A stretch of DNA of 64,000 nt, from assembly GCA_017311185.1 (NCBI GenBank), contig JAESUZ010001753.1, positions 108,682 through 172,681 of the forward strand, read 5' to 3'. The translations under genes and the position numbers were made by a program. The stretch is from Proteles cristata cristata. Lineage: Eukaryota > Chordata > Mammalia > Carnivora > Hyaenidae. Positions 12,311 to 24,535 of this stretch are shown piece by piece. Numbering within the stretch: position 1 is the stretch's first letter; the number at the start of each line of letters is the position of its first letter. The notes below the pieces were generated by a model, which saw only the letters and a list, made by a program, of their open reading frames with translations, ran no database searches and was not told the origin of the DNA.

Positions 12311-12700
12311 AGAAATACAATATAAAGTTTTTTGGGGAGGGAAAAAAACCCAGAAAATAAAAGAAGGAGAAAGGAAGGAAGGTGGGAGAAGATCTCGTTT
12401 GTTCACTTTCATGTGGATTTGGGGTCTCTTCTACTTGGGAGATACCTTTGGTTCTGGAGACCTTTCAGGACTTGATTAGGTACAGCTGGAAAGAGCCACT
12501 TACTCCATGAGGAAAGAAAAGAGGTTCGGGGATTCTGAAATTTCTGGTGGCCTTGTTCAGTCCAGGGCCCCTGGCTTAGAGGGGAGGCCTGTGTTAGAAC
12601 AGACATTCTAGCTGAGATTCCAGTGATGCTGATAGAAGAAAACAACAATAAAACTAGAAACAAAGCCCAGCATAACAACACAGAGCAGCAAAACAAAATA
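12310..12700. other. Unassigned DNA
   Basis: Purine-rich start (12330-12390), otherwise nothing recognised. Confidence 0.4.
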
Positions 12701-12702
12701 CC

Positions 12703-12924
12703 TTTTATTTGATTTTTTTAATGTTTTATTTATTTCTGAGAGAGAGAGACAGCTTGAACAGGGGAGGGTCAGAGAGAGAGAGGGAGACACAGAATTCAAA
12801 ACAGGCTCCAGGCTCTGAGCTAGCTGTCAGCACAGAGCCCGACACGGGGCTCAAACCCGTGAACCGTGAGATCATGACCTGAGCTGAAGTTCAACGCTTA
12901 ACCGACTGAGCCACCCAGGCGCCC
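12703..12924 (-). mobile_element. SINEC_Fc-type SINE
   Basis: Flanked by AACAAAATAC (12691-12700 and 12926-12935). Confidence 0.93.
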
Positions 12925-12929
12925 CAACA

Positions 12930-13510
12930 AAATACTTCTCAATCTCTGGCCTAGAAGCAGGACAAAAGTCCCCTGGAACTCTCCCACCGCCCACACCCAA
13001 AGCGCCTGCCTCTGGGTATGAGCACTGGAAGTTTGCCTTAAGATGGCCCAATTTGCCTGCCTTCTTTTACAGAGAGGAAAAGGAGGCCCAGAGAAGGGAA
13101 GGGCCAAGATTGAGGCCAGCAGGGAGTGGGTAACAGAGATGAGCCAAAGACTCAGCAAATCTGATTCTGATTCACTACTATCTTTCCTTTCCTTCCTTTT
13201 TTTTTTTCCCCACTTACCAAGACTATTTCAAGAATAAAACTTATTTTTAAATCATAAAACATACATATACTAATCATGTAAAATGTGGACAGCAAACATA
13301 AAAGCAGAAGTAAGAAAAAGACACAGTTCCACCAAATTTTTGCGTCAGAAAGTTCCAGACTCTCCCTGTAGCTCCTGTTACCTGAATTTCCATCATTTTT
13401 CAGTTTGGGTCACACTGAGAGTTTCCTTTATTATTTCCTATGTATGTGTATATGCATTTTTCTCTTTGTTCCCTCACCTGGCTGGATTTAGTGCAGGTAG
13501 GAGCACACTG
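12930..13510. other. Unassigned DNA, partly L1-like
   Basis: 13230-13400 resembles antisense L1M; 12930-13200 has no recognised content. Confidence 0.35.
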
Positions 13511-13530
13511 CCATGCAGGTCACCATCTTT

Positions 13531-14126
13531 TTTTTTTTTTTTTTAGTTCAAGTTAGTGAACATACAGTACAATCTTGGCTTCAGGAGTAGAATCCAGTGA
13601 TTCATCTCTTACATATGACACCCATTGCTCATCCCAACAAGTGTCCTCCTTAATGCCCATCACCCATTTAGCCCATCACCCCCCACCTCCCTTCCAGCAA
13701 CCCTCAGTTTGTTCTCTGTATTTAAGAGTCTCTTATAGTTTGCCTCCCTCTCTCTTTTTATCTTACTTTTCATTCCCTTCCCCTGTGTTCATCTGTTGTG
13801 GTTCTTAAATTCCACATATGAGTGAAATCATACGATAACTGCCTTATTTCACTTAGCATAATACACTCCAGTTCCATTCACGTTGTTGCAAAAGGCAAGA
13901 GTTCATTCTTTCTCATTGCCAAGTAGTATTGCATGTATATATATACCACATCTTCTAAGCCACTCTGGAAAAAAGTATGGAGGTTCCTCAAAAAATTAAA
14001 AATACAACTACCCTACAACCCAGCAATTGCAAGGCTAGGAATTTAACCAAAGGATACAAAAATGCTGATTCAAAGGGCAATGCACTCCAATGCTTATAGC
14101 AGCACTATCAACAACAGCCAAATTAT
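13531..14126 (-). mobile_element. Twin-primed (5'-inverted) L1 3' end
   Basis: 13531-13970 is an antisense L1 3' UTR with a T tract at its left end. 13972-14126 is L1 sequence further upstream but in the opposite (plus) orientation (GGAGGTTCCTCAAAAAATT, CTATAGCAGCACTAT-like). One TSD surrounds the whole unit (GCAGGTCACCATCTTT at 13515-13530, GCAGAGCACCATCTTT at 14127-14142). This is the pattern of an inversion by twin priming during a single insertion. Confidence 0.85.
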
Positions 14127-14207
14127 GCAGAGCACCATCTTTAGGCCAGTGTTTGTCTTGTATCCTAGGACAGCAGGCATACTTTGTTACCAAAAGGTTT
14201 GGGTTTC

Positions 14208-14430
14208 TTTTTTTTTTATTTTTTGTTTGTTTTTATTTATTTTTTGAGACAGAGAGAGACAGCATGAGTGGGAGAGGGGCAGAGAGAGAGAGAGAGACCC
14301 AGAATCTGAAACAGGCTCCAGGCTCTGAGCTGTCAGCTAAAAGCCCAATGCGGGGCTCAAGTGCACAAACTGTGAGATCATGACCTGAGTCGACGTTGGA
14401 CGTTTAACTGACTGTGCCACCCAGGCACCT
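14208..14430 (-). mobile_element. SINEC-type SINE
   Basis: TSD CAAAAGGTTTGGGTTTC/CAAAAGGTTTGTGTTTC at 14191-14207 and 14431-14447. Confidence 0.93.
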
Positions 14431-14447
14431 CAAAAGGTTTGTGTTTC

Positions 14448-15090
14448 AACCTTGGCTCCAAGTGTAACATTGAAGCATTGGCATTTCAGCTTTATCATTC
14501 TGGTCCTGCTTCATGTTTAGACTTGGTTTTACCACTACAAGCTCCAGAGCAGGGAAACCCCCATGTGGAGGAATTACAGCTGCATCTCTTCAATGAAGGA
14601 AAAGCTCCCCACCACTGTGAGTGTCCCTCTGGGATCTCACAAGGCTGCCCTTCAGGAGTGGAGGCAGATGCCCCCAGGGTAGCTTATCTTTACTCGAGGA
14701 GAGCAAGAGTGGGCATGACAAGGCCAATTGAAGGGAGGTCTGTACTGGGTCCAGTAGAGGAGGGCATTCTAGCATGAGAGTCCTGGCATGGCATCAGGGG
14801 AGCCCAAAGTGCGTATGGAGCCAGTCTAGCTGAAGAGCAAGGAGCAAGTAGGAAAAAAACTGAACCAATCCCCACAAGCCAGTCCATAGAAGGTGTTGAA
14901 TGAGAGGCCTAGATAAGGAAATTGAGGCCTGGAGTGGGAGTGGTTGACATGATGATAAAGGGAGTTGGATGAAGTTGTACACCTGACTCTCGTGGTAGTG
15001 GATTTCCATCATCCATCAGATCTCCAGATCCCCCCTCTCCACCATGCCGAGCCATGTGGAAATGTTTCAGGAGTGAAAAGGATGAGCAAA
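14448..15090. other. Unassigned single-copy-like DNA
   Basis: A 112-codon plus-strand frame begins in this block, but no domain is visible and overlapping frames on the other strand are equally long. Confidence 0.45.
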
Positions 15091-15360
15091 ACATGAGGCA
15101 GTCCAGGGTAGTGTGACCTTTGGACTCAGGCTAGAGCTGGATTCCAATCCAGGTTCAGCTCTAACCCACTATGTGACCTCAAGCAAAGGACTCAACCTCT
15201 GGGACCTGTAGTTTCCTCAGTGTGCCGAGCAGACCTGCCTGGCTGGTCTGTGGAGAAGATTTAATGAGCTAGTGGAGGCAAACTGCTCAGTCAGTGTTGG
15301 AATTTAGTGAACATCTTTGCAGTGGTTGTTGGTCTTTTTACTATCGTCTTATTAATTTTA
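15090..15360 (+). mobile_element. MIR
   Basis: GGATTCCAATCCAGGTTCAGCTC, TATGTGACCTCAAGCAAA and the TTTCCTCA core follow MIR in sense. Confidence 0.8.
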
Positions 15361-15639
15361 ATTAGGTTGAACATATGTCCGGTTTCTAGGGCAGGTCCAT
15401 TTATGCTGTGCCCTAGCAATTGCTAACAACTCTCCATTCTGTACTAAAGAGTATGTGAGTTTGGAAGACAAATGGCATGTTCACTATTATTACAACAAGA
15501 GGGCTAGGTCTTGAGCTGTCCCCCTTTCTCACTCACCATGGCTGTCCTTTGCTGTCCTTTGTCTTAGCCCAGTCAGAGGACCAAGATCACATGCTCCCAC
15601 AATGTGTTCTGGATTGAACATGAGTAAGGACAGCCCAAA

Positions 15640-15770
15640 TTCTTCCCCTAACTTGTAGCATGTCCATGGGCAGATGCCTTTCTGTGTCAGGTTTCAGTCT
15701 TCCCATCTGTAAACAACAGGAGTGGATTAAATGATCTCCACAGGCCCCTTCAACCAGGAATTTCTGTTTT
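15640..15770 (+). mobile_element. MIR fragment
   Basis: CCCATCTGTAAACAACAGGAG and TTAAATGATCTCCACAGG are the MIR 3' half. Confidence 0.6.
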
Positions 15771-15774
15771 TTAT

Positions 15775-17430
15775 AGTTCTTCCATAGTATGAAGATGGCT
15801 AAGTCCCCCATACATGCCAGAACCATTTACTGGATACCTCGCATAGGCAGGCTCTGTGGGACATAGATGTGGCAGCCATCTGCAAATCTTGATGGGTGTC
15901 AAGATGAGGCTTCCCTGTGGCAGCTCTTGGGCCTGGTCTACTGGCACCTTCCAGGTCAGCAGCATGCCCCGTTGAGTCTGCAGTCAGAAGTTCTACCACT
16001 GATGACTTACCTACTCTGTTTGGCTTTTTCATGAAGTCGTCATTATTGCCCAGTCAAGTATAGCCAGGCTCCCCAGTAGACAGGGCAGGCACTTACCTCT
16101 TATCAATTAGGGTTATGCATATTCAATGGGAGTCTCATGGCTATGAAACACCCAGAACAGTTTCAGCTCACAGTAAGTGCTCTAAGTGTTAAACAAAATA
16201 TCTAAGTTGCTCCATCAAACAGGTGCTACCACTCAATATGCCTGAGGTTTGAGACACCAGGTTCCATAAAAAATGAGGAGCATTGTATTTGTTTGCTTTT
16301 TGCTAAGTCAGAATCCCACACAATTATTTAATTTAGAACACTGGGCAGGTTGTTAAAACAGTTGCAGATGACTCCTAGCAGCCAAAAGTGGCGGCTTGGG
16401 GACAGGCTCTGTGCTGTGACAACCCTACCCAGAGAACGAATAGTCCAGAAAGCAGTTCATGTTTATCATGTGCCATTGCCTCTGTTGTGGAGAGGTACCA
16501 CATGGGCCACGGCTGTGCAGATTGTTGGAAATGCCCACCCAAAGAATCTATGCCATGTCATACATCACTCAGGTGATCCCTGGGAAGTGGGCCACCTTCC
16601 TGTTTTATAAAGCCACTTTACCTACATGGGAAAGATGCCAGACATAATTCCCCATAAAAGTAAGTGCCCCTTTGGGAAAAGGAAGGCCAGAAAGAGAGCA
16701 TACACTGTTGGTCCTAGGATTTCACTAAAGAAAAATGTCTTCAAAGGAAGATGCCCGTAGTAATTTTTTAAAAGGGGAATGAAGTCAAGCTGTAGAACAT
16801 AAAGGACAAAACGGAAATACTGGCCCAAAGACAACTCAGTCAAATTAGAGAAAGTGCATAGAGCACCGCACTCTGGTTGAGTAGGTGCATTGCCTGCTTC
16901 TGCCAGCTTCTGTCTTCCTCACATCCCATTCAGTGCCTTAGTTCATCCCCATGGCAGCCTAGGCAGAGAGGAATGCGGCCTTGTGCAAAGATCATCAGCT
17001 TTAGCTGTGGGGTCACAGGCCAGGGATTAGTGTCTCCATTGCAGATGTGGATAAGACCCTCTGCTTGTTCTACAAGATGGAGTCCTGGTGGAAGAGAAGG
17101 TAGGGCAGAAACTACAGACCCCTACCCTGAGTAATTTCATGGACAGAGAGATTTAGGGTAGAAATAAAGGCTAAATGCAAGAAAGCTCTGGTTCTGGACA
17201 AAAAAAAAATCCCACTTTTGTTTCAATTAAAAAAGAAAGAGAACCAATTGGAGATAATTGCAAATCCATGTGACTAGGTATCATAGTGCTTCAGATCCAG
17301 ATAAGCACTGTAGGAGAGATAATACAGAAAAGAACACCCTTTGAGTACAAAATTGAGGCAGCTTTTATGCTAAAATATTCACTGGGTCTTTCATATACTA
17401 ATAACCCCTCCTTTACAAAATTATTTCCCT
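15775..17430. other. Unassigned intergenic DNA
   Basis: No repeat or gene recognised. Overlapping 60-86 codon frames at 16350-16650 lack any domain I know. Confidence 0.45.
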
Positions 17431-17434
17431 TCCA

Positions 17435-17610
17435 TTATCTCATCTGATCCTCACAGAAGCCCTGTGATGGATGAAGGGCAGGATGATTATCCTCATTTGG
17501 TAGGTTAGCAAATTGCAGCTGTTACTACCAAAGCAACATTAAGTGTGTGGCGAAGTTGGACCTGGAGTCCAGGGCTTGGATCTCCAGACCACTGGGTTTT
17601 GTACCACAAC
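17435..17610 (-). mobile_element. MIR (antisense)
   Basis: CCATTATCTCATCTGATCCTC and GATTATCCTCATTTGGTAGG, reverse of the MIR core. Confidence 0.65.
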
Positions 17611-18064
17611 CACGACTCTGACTATGAGCCACAAGAGTTCAGGTATGAGATGAGAAAACCACACTTGGTTTCTAGTGGAAGCATTGGGGTCAAGGCCTCA
17701 GGAACTGTCCATGGGTAACGGGGAGGAAGAGGATACTTTGTCCCAGTGCAATCTGACCCCATCCATTGCCCCTCTACCCTGTACAGACTTTACCAGAAGC
17801 AGGAGTGCATATCATTCTCATATCTACTCTAGGGGAAGGTGGGCTCTATTACTCTACTCATTTCATAAACAAGAATGCAAGGCACAGAAAAGTTAAATAT
17901 CTTTCCCACGCTCACACAGATAGCAAGTCTGAAGCAATTTGAAACTAGATGATCTGATTCCAGAATGTCCTCTCCAAAATTCATTCTATTGCCTATTGGG
18001 TAGATCTTTTTTGTTCTGATGAATCCATAGAGAAGCTAAATGTCTCTGCTTTCTTCTCTCTCTT

Positions 18065-18505
18065 TTGTAAGTATAGTGTATAAGTATAAACTAACACCAT
18101 GTTAGTTTCAGGTGTAGAGTATAGCAATTCAACAAGTTTATACATTTTGCTGTGCTCATGACAAACATAGTAGTTACCATCTGTCCCTATATATCACTAT
18201 TATGATAGCATTGACTATATTCCTTATGCTCTGCTTTTTATTCTTATGACTTACTCATTCCATAACTGGAGGCTTGTACCTACCTTTTCCCTTCTCGAAT
18301 TTTGCCCAACCCCCCCACCCCAAAAACCCTCTGGCATTTTGTGCTCTGTATTTATAGATCTGATTCTGTTGCTGGTTTATTCATTTGTGGTTTTTTTTAA
18401 GGCCACACATGAGTGAAATCATATGGTATTTGTCTTTCTCAGTCTGAGCTATTTCACTTAGCATAATGCCCTCTAGGTCCATCCATGCTGTTGCAAATGT
18501 CACAA
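18065..18505 (-). mobile_element. L1 3' UTR (antisense)
   Basis: Blocks ATGTTAGTTTCAGGTGTAG, GTGAAATCATATGGTATTTG and CTCTAGGTCCATCCATG in order match antisense carnivore L1 3' UTR, as at 13531 and 61030. Confidence 0.8.
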
Positions 18506-18509
18506 TCTC

Positions 18510-19190
18510 ATCCTTAACTGGCTTCAATCCTCTCATTGACATGGGCCATTATTCCCACCCACCCACTGATTATTGGGAAATTGCTCCCTGACTTTTTGGA
18601 AATTGCTCCCTGAATTGGTCTAACAAGCCTGGGCAGCTGCCCCAGTCCAGAGTCATCTGTTCTTCCCAAGATCTGTCTCCCTTCATCTCCTGGGCTGGGC
18701 ATTCTACTTTTGCTCACAGACACTTGGCGATGGATTGTTGAATGAATGGATCTTATCTACTTTTTTCTCAACACATCTTTGCAAAGTGAGCCAAGAGCAG
18801 GACAGAGATACCTGGTTCCCTAATAAATAAGAGAGTTGGGATATTGTTTCATTTTTCCTCCTTATCGTGGCCCTGCTGCAGAGCAACCTGCCCCTGGCCA
18901 CCTCCTGTGGCCGTTCCCACACCAGGGCAGATAATGATGCTCCACCCAGTCTTCCCTTCCCTGGTTGTCGGTAGTACCAGACAAGGCCTCCCCAGGGCTC
19001 CTTGAAAAACTCAGCACTTCTGATGTGGGGATGTGCAAAGTGACCCAGCTGGTTCACAGGCAACTCGCTTAAACTTGGTGAGGGTCAGAAGGGCTCAGAG
19101 CCTGATAACAAACCATTCCAAGTCAGCATCTGTAGGAGACCAGGGCCACAGGACCAGGAAGACTGGTCAGGGAGGGAAGAGGCCTCTTAA
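18510..19190. other. Unassigned intergenic DNA
   Basis: A 119-codon minus-strand frame (18704-19063) has no recognisable domain. I see nothing else. Confidence 0.45.
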
Positions 19191-19194
19191 ATGA

Positions 19195-19570
19195 TTTTTT
19201 TTCTGCTTGTAGGAGTAAGGTATACATTCTAGACAAGTGTTAAAATCATGAAAAAAGGGTAAAATATGAGGTAAAAAGTAGCCCTAAGCCTCCCAACCAG
19301 TATAAACCTTTGTAAGCATTTTGGTATGTATCTATGTAAATAAACTGGAATTTTTATAAAATTGGGATCACACTTACTATCCAGTTTGGATGTTGATTTT
19401 TTTTTTTAACTTTGTTATTTATTAGTCTTCAAAAACATGTATTACAGCTCCAATATATGAAGGTACCAAATTAATGTAACTTTTCCATTATTGGACATTT
19501 GGGCTGTTTAAAATTTTTCACCACTATAATATCACTCTATTGAATATCTTTGAACATAGTGATAGAAGAT
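19195..19570 (-). mobile_element. Old L1 3' region (antisense)
   Basis: TAAAATTGGGATCACACTTA and CCATTATTGGACATTTGGGC are antisense L1M. Confidence 0.6.
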
Positions 19571-19629
19571 ATTTAATGATCATTTAATGCTAGGCATTTT
19601 GCTAAAAGCTACATGGATCCAAGGCCACC

Positions 19630-20282
19630 TTTTGGTGTACTGAAAATAGGTGCCAGCCAGGGGACAAAGTAGGTGCTTAAATCAAAACTTCCTCTCCATC
19701 CTGAAGGCAAAGTACGCTGGCATGTGACTGCACCTGAAGAGCCAAAAATTAAGTCCTCCATTAAGAGCAACCTCGGGCTGCACGTAGCCCCAGTCCCAGT
19801 CCCAGGAAAAGCCTCAGACTGTTCAAGGCTAAAGCCATCCTCCACCGCCCTCAGATCGGCTAATCAAAAAGTAAAAAGAAACATTCTTATGGTCTGAGTC
19901 AAGGCTGGGAACTGCAGATACAAACTAGCCAATTTCTCACTGCTTGTCTAAAACCCCACGTGGGCCCTTTGAACTCACCTCACAATTGGTCATTTTCAAA
20001 GGATTCTCAGCAGTCATGATTGGGTCTCACCAAAAGTAACGAACACCTCACAGACACTGAATGGTCCAAGCTGTAATTGTCATTGGTGCTTATGTGATGC
20101 TGCTACATGTACTGTAACACCCCCATCCCTTACTCCTTAAAAACCCTATTCGCTGTTGTTCTTGGCTTCACCTTGCTGCCATGACACGGGCAGGCTGGGT
20201 GAGCCCCTGCTCGAGCTTGTAATAAAGACCCTTTTGTACTTGCATCGGTGCCGTCTCTGGGACTCGCGATTCAGGCACAACA
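19630..20282 (+). mobile_element. Solo LTR of an endogenous retrovirus (class I-like)
   Basis: LTR anatomy is visible: CCAAT-type motifs (about 19930 and 20020), a weak TATA-like TTAAAAACC (20138-20146), a poly(A) signal AATAAA at 20221-20226, a GT/TC-rich stretch and a CA terminus near 20282. No gag, pol or env sequence is adjacent, so it is a solo LTR. It interrupts an antisense MIR, whose halves lie before 19620 and after about 20450. CACC occurs on both sides (19626-19629 and 20283-20286) as a possible 4-bp TSD. The left edge is uncertain because the expected TG is not clear. Confidence 0.65.
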
Positions 20283-20444
20283 CACCCACTGGGAGAAAGG
20301 GGAACCTTTTTCTTTTGCACAAAGGTGCTGTCTGTCCACTTGCCAAATCCTGGACATCTGCCTGGAAAAAAGCACAGCTTATCCACATTGTGGGAGCAAT
20401 TTTCCCCTGTTTTGCCAAAGAATCATACAGCTTAGCAATCCTAA

Positions 20445-20540
20445 AGGGATTTTGTCATTAATGTTCATTACAGTTCTATGAGGAAAGCACTGTCATCCCC
20501 ATTTTGCAGGTGATGGAAAGTGAAGCCTACTAGTCTGATG
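20445..20540 (-). mobile_element. MIR fragment (antisense), distal half
   Basis: TATGAGGAAAGCACTGTCATC and CCCCATTTTGCAGGTGATGG. The other half lies left of the LTR at about 19575-19615. Confidence 0.55.
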
Positions 20541-20544
20541 ACTT

Positions 20545-20950
20545 CCTTAAAGCAAATGTCTAGAAGTAGAAGAGTTGATGTACAAAAAAGTCTATTTATA
20601 CTCCCACCAGTGCTATAGGAGGCAGCTGTTTCCCTTTCTTTGTCATACTGCAAAGAAACAATCTTTGAAATACTACCCAGACTTAGAGGTGAAACATATC
20701 TCATTGTTTTCATCTCTTTCTTTGCTAGCAAGGTGAACTTTTTAAAATATTGACTATTCATTTGCATTACTTCTTGTACGATTATTCCATTCAAGTCTTT
20801 TACCCCCTTTCCTCCTGGGAGTTCAGCATTTTTCTTGTTGCCTAGTGATAATGTTTTATGTTAAGGGTATTATTCCATGGTCTATAATGTTTGTTGGAAG
20901 TGTTTACTGCCAACTGTATCTCTCAGGTTAGGTTCATTGCTGGATAGTTT
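20545..20950. other. Unassigned AT-rich DNA
   Basis: Contains ACTCCCACCAGTGCTATAGGAG, faintly L1-like. Nothing firm. Confidence 0.35.
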
Positions 20951-20974
20951 ATGTATTTTATATTGCAATTGTGA

Positions 20975-21212
20975 TCTTGTTTGGAGGTTCTAGCAGGGGA
21001 GTGCAGCTACTCCTATACCCTTGACCGAAGAACGGTCCTCCTCTATGGGGGAAGGTCATCCTCTCTGACCGCACAGCTTCGGGAAAGATGCGCACAGAGC
21101 CATGGAGCGGTGAGGGAGAAAGGGGACACCTGCCTAGCCAGCCAGATCAGCTGAATCCACCCGGGCGATCAATGGGGTGACAGATGTGACAGCCAGATCA
21201 CCCTCACATCTC
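20975..21212 (-). pseudogene. RN7SK: 7SK RNA retropseudogene, 3'-truncated and without poly(A) tail
   Basis: On the minus strand the sequence starts at about 21211 with GATGTGAGGG and follows 7SK snRNA through its 5' hairpin (CATCTGTCACCCCATTGATC), the GGCTGATCTGGCTGG-type segment and the CCGAAGCTG region, to GAACCTCCAAACAAG near 20976. This is roughly the first 240 of about 331 nucleotides. The 3' third is missing and there is no A tail. An exact 20-bp TSD flanks it at 20955-20974 and 21213-21232, so L1-type machinery inserted it. Several substitutions and a small insertion near the middle show it is not functional. Functional 7SK scaffolds HEXIM and P-TEFb; this copy would not. Confidence 0.9.
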
Positions 21213-21402
21213 ATTTTATATTGCAATTGTGAATGGGTGCATTTTTATATTATGTGTTCAACTAAATATTGCCAGCTTTGGCTTTTTGCATATGCTCAGT
21301 CACTATGTCCACTCACTTCATTGAACTCTTTCATTGGTGCCAATAATTTTCCAGTGGGCTCTTCAGAATTTCCTGGCATCAGAAATATAAAGTAAGAGGC
21401 AG

Positions 21403-21625
21403 GATGCCTGGGTGGCTCAGTCAGTTAAGCCTCTGACTCTTGATTTCAGCTCAGGTCATGATCTCACAGTTCGTGAGATTGAACCCCAGGTTGGGTTCTA
21501 TGCTGACAGTGCGGATCCTGCTAGGGATTCTCTATCCCCCTCTCCTCTCTTTGCCCCTCCCCAGCTTGCGCATGTGCTCTCTCTCTCTTCTCTCTCTCAA
21601 AATAAATAAATTTTTAAAAAGTAAA
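21403..21625 (+). mobile_element. SINEC-type SINE
   Basis: Older variant (CTGACTCTTGATTTCAGCTC) with an AAATAAATAAATTTTTAAAA tail. Confidence 0.92.
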
Positions 21626-21699
21626 GTAAATAGGGATAATTTAACAAGAGCTATGCAAGAGTATTAAATCAGGGGTAAGTAAATTAAGAAACATTACAT

Positions 21700-24230
21700 G
21701 TTCATGGTTTAGAAGTCTCAACCATGTAAAGATGGCTATTCAGTTCCATATTAATCTTCAGATTCAATGAATTTCTAACAAAAATCGCAACACATTTTTT
21801 TTCGTGGTACTTGACAAGTGAATTCAAAACTTTATATGAGAGAACAAATGGCCAAGAGAAACAGAGGCATTTCTGAAGAAGGAGAACAAGGTGAGGGGCC
21901 TGACCTTATCAGATATCAGAGCTTTATATATAATTGAAAGGGAGGGAGTGTACTATTTGCAAAATGGAATGAAACAACTGATTGTGTATGTTGAAAACAT
22001 GAAATTGCATCCTTACCTCTTACCATACACAAAAATAAATTTCATATGACTTATATGTGGGTCTCCAGGTCTGCACCAGATGAAGCACATGTATTCCACC
22101 ATATTCCTCCCACTAATTATAATTGAAAACCCAGAACAAAATACTTAATTCTCAGAAGACTGGGAAGAAGAGAAGCACTAGGGACGTCAAGACTCAATGG
22201 ATGTAAACCCTCTGGATGTTGTTGTTTTGGTCTTGTTTTGTTTGTTTGTTTGTTTGTTTTTGCCTCATAGCCTAGGTACCAGAATAGTCCACAACCCAAA
22301 AGCACTGGGCATGACTCTTCCCGAGCAGGTATGCAGACACTGTGAGGTGGACCCCTATTGGCCATCCTGCCCTATCTGAATAAGGAGGTGCCCCTTTTCC
22401 TCCCCAACAGGCCCCATTCTATTAAAAAATTAACTCAAGATGAATCATAAAGCTAAGTGTAAAACATAAAACTATACAACATTTAGAAGAAAACACAGGA
22501 GAAAATTGTTTTGCCTTAAGATTTTTAGACATGACATCAAAATCATAACCATTATAAATTGATAAACTAGACTTCTTCAAATTATAAATGTTTTTTTTTC
22601 TGTGAAAGATACTGATAGGAAAATAAAAATGCAAGCCACAGACTAAGAGAAAATATTTGTAAATCACCAATTTGGCAAAGGACTTATATGCAGAATATAT
22701 AAAGAATTCTCTAAACTGAGCAGTAAGAAAGCAACAATTCATTTGGGCAAGGGACACAAACTGATGCTTGACCAAAGAAGAAATACAGATGGCAAATAAG
22801 CACATGAGCAAAATGCTCACTGTCATTCATTAGTCATTAGGAGAACACAAGGCAAAACCACAATGAAACATCAGTGTACCCCAATGTTCATAGCAGCACT
22901 CTCCACAATAGCTAAAACATGGAAAGAGCCTAAGTGTCCATCAACAGACGAATGGATCAAGAAGATGTGGTTTATCTATACCATGGAATACTACATGGCA
23001 ATGAGAAAGAATGAAATCTGGCCATGTGTAGCAACATGGATGGACCTTGAGGGTGTTATGCTGAGTGAAATAAGTCAGGCAGAGAAGGACAAATATCATA
23101 TGTGTGCACGTATAGGAAGATTAGGAGGACCTTAACAGAGGACCAAGGGGGAGAAGAAGGGCGGAAATGGTGGGGGAAAGGGGGAGAGGCAAACCATGAG
23201 AGACTCTTGAATGCTGACAAAAACTGAGGACTGGTGGATGTGGGGGGGAGGAGGGTGGGCATGGAGGAGGGCACTTGTGGGGATGAGCACTGGGTGTTAT
23301 GTGGAAACTAATTTGACAATAAACTATTTGTAAAAAAAAAGAAAAAAAAGAAACATCAGTACACTCACTAGAATGGCTTAAATAAAAATAACAAATAATA
23401 AATTGATAAAATATTGTGAGAGCACTCCTACACTGCTGGTGGAAATGTAAAATGGTATGGCCACTTTGGAAACCAGTTTGGCAGTTTCTTATAAAGTTAA
23501 ACATTCATTTCCTATATGACTCAGTACTCCCACTTCTGTACATTTATTCCAGGGAAATGAAACCTTATGGTCACACTTAACCAGCACACAACTATTTGCA
23601 GCAGCTTTGTTTGTACTAATCGAAAGCTAGAAACAACCCAAATGTCACTTAATGGGTGAGTGGATAAAGAAAATGTGGTACATCCATACAAAGAACATTC
23701 ATACAACTACTCAGCAAAAAAAATGAACTAACTATTGAAACACATACCTACTTAGATGGATCTTAAAGGCATCTAAGGCATGCTGAGGAAAAATGTCAGT
23801 CTTAAAAGTTTACATGTTGCATGATTGCATTTATATCACATTCTCAAAATGACAGAGCTGTCATGATGAGGATCAATGGCTGCAGGCAGTAGAAGGAAAG
23901 CGAAGGTGGCTCAGGGGGTATACTGATTGTGATGGTGGTTATATGAATGTATACATGGAGTAAAATTCATAAAACTCTACCCCAAAATTTAAAAAGCCTG
24001 CACATAAAAAGAAGTGAAGTCTGAATAAGGTCTGTAGTTCAGTTACTAGTATCACACCAATGTCAATTTCTAGTTTTGATAATTGCACTATGATTAAGTG
24101 ACTATTATCATTTGGAAAAGCTGAGTGAAGAGTACAGGAACTCTCTGTACTATATGCTTCAATTGTCATGAATCTGCAATTACTTCAAAATAATTTCTTA
24201 ATCACTAAAGAAAAAGGCAAAGCTATAGAT
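21700..24230 (+). mobile_element. Old L1 ORF2 3' end and 3' UTR, split by a younger L1
   Basis: Sense-strand L1 pattern, including AGAAATACAGATGGCAAATAAGC and CACTCACTAGAATGGCTTAAAT, joined precisely across the insertion at 22880-23349. Many stops. Confidence 0.7.
22880..23349 (+). mobile_element. Carnivore L1 3' end, 5'-truncated
   Basis: Nearly the same sequence as 4531-5000. TSD GAAACATCAGTGTAC/GAAACATCAGTACAC at 22865-22879 and 23350-23364. Inserted in an old L1. Confidence 0.92.
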
Positions 24231-24535
24231 TTTTAGAAGGTAATACAAGACCAGATCTTTAAAACTTTGGAGCAGGGAAATATTTCATTAATGGGATACA
24301 AAAAAATGACAAACCATAAGAGAATTGACTTACAATTTTAAATACGTAACAAAGAACTTCTGTTCATTAAAATAACCCCATATGTTATCTCCTGGGACAG
24401 CATATGGTATGCTGCCTTCTTAATAAAGTTAATAACAAGCAAAACTAGAAAGTATGTTATTTAGATGTATGTAAATGGGTAATACAAAATTTAAAAGGCA
24501 GTTAAGTGAGATACACCAAATTTTGTATAGTGGGT

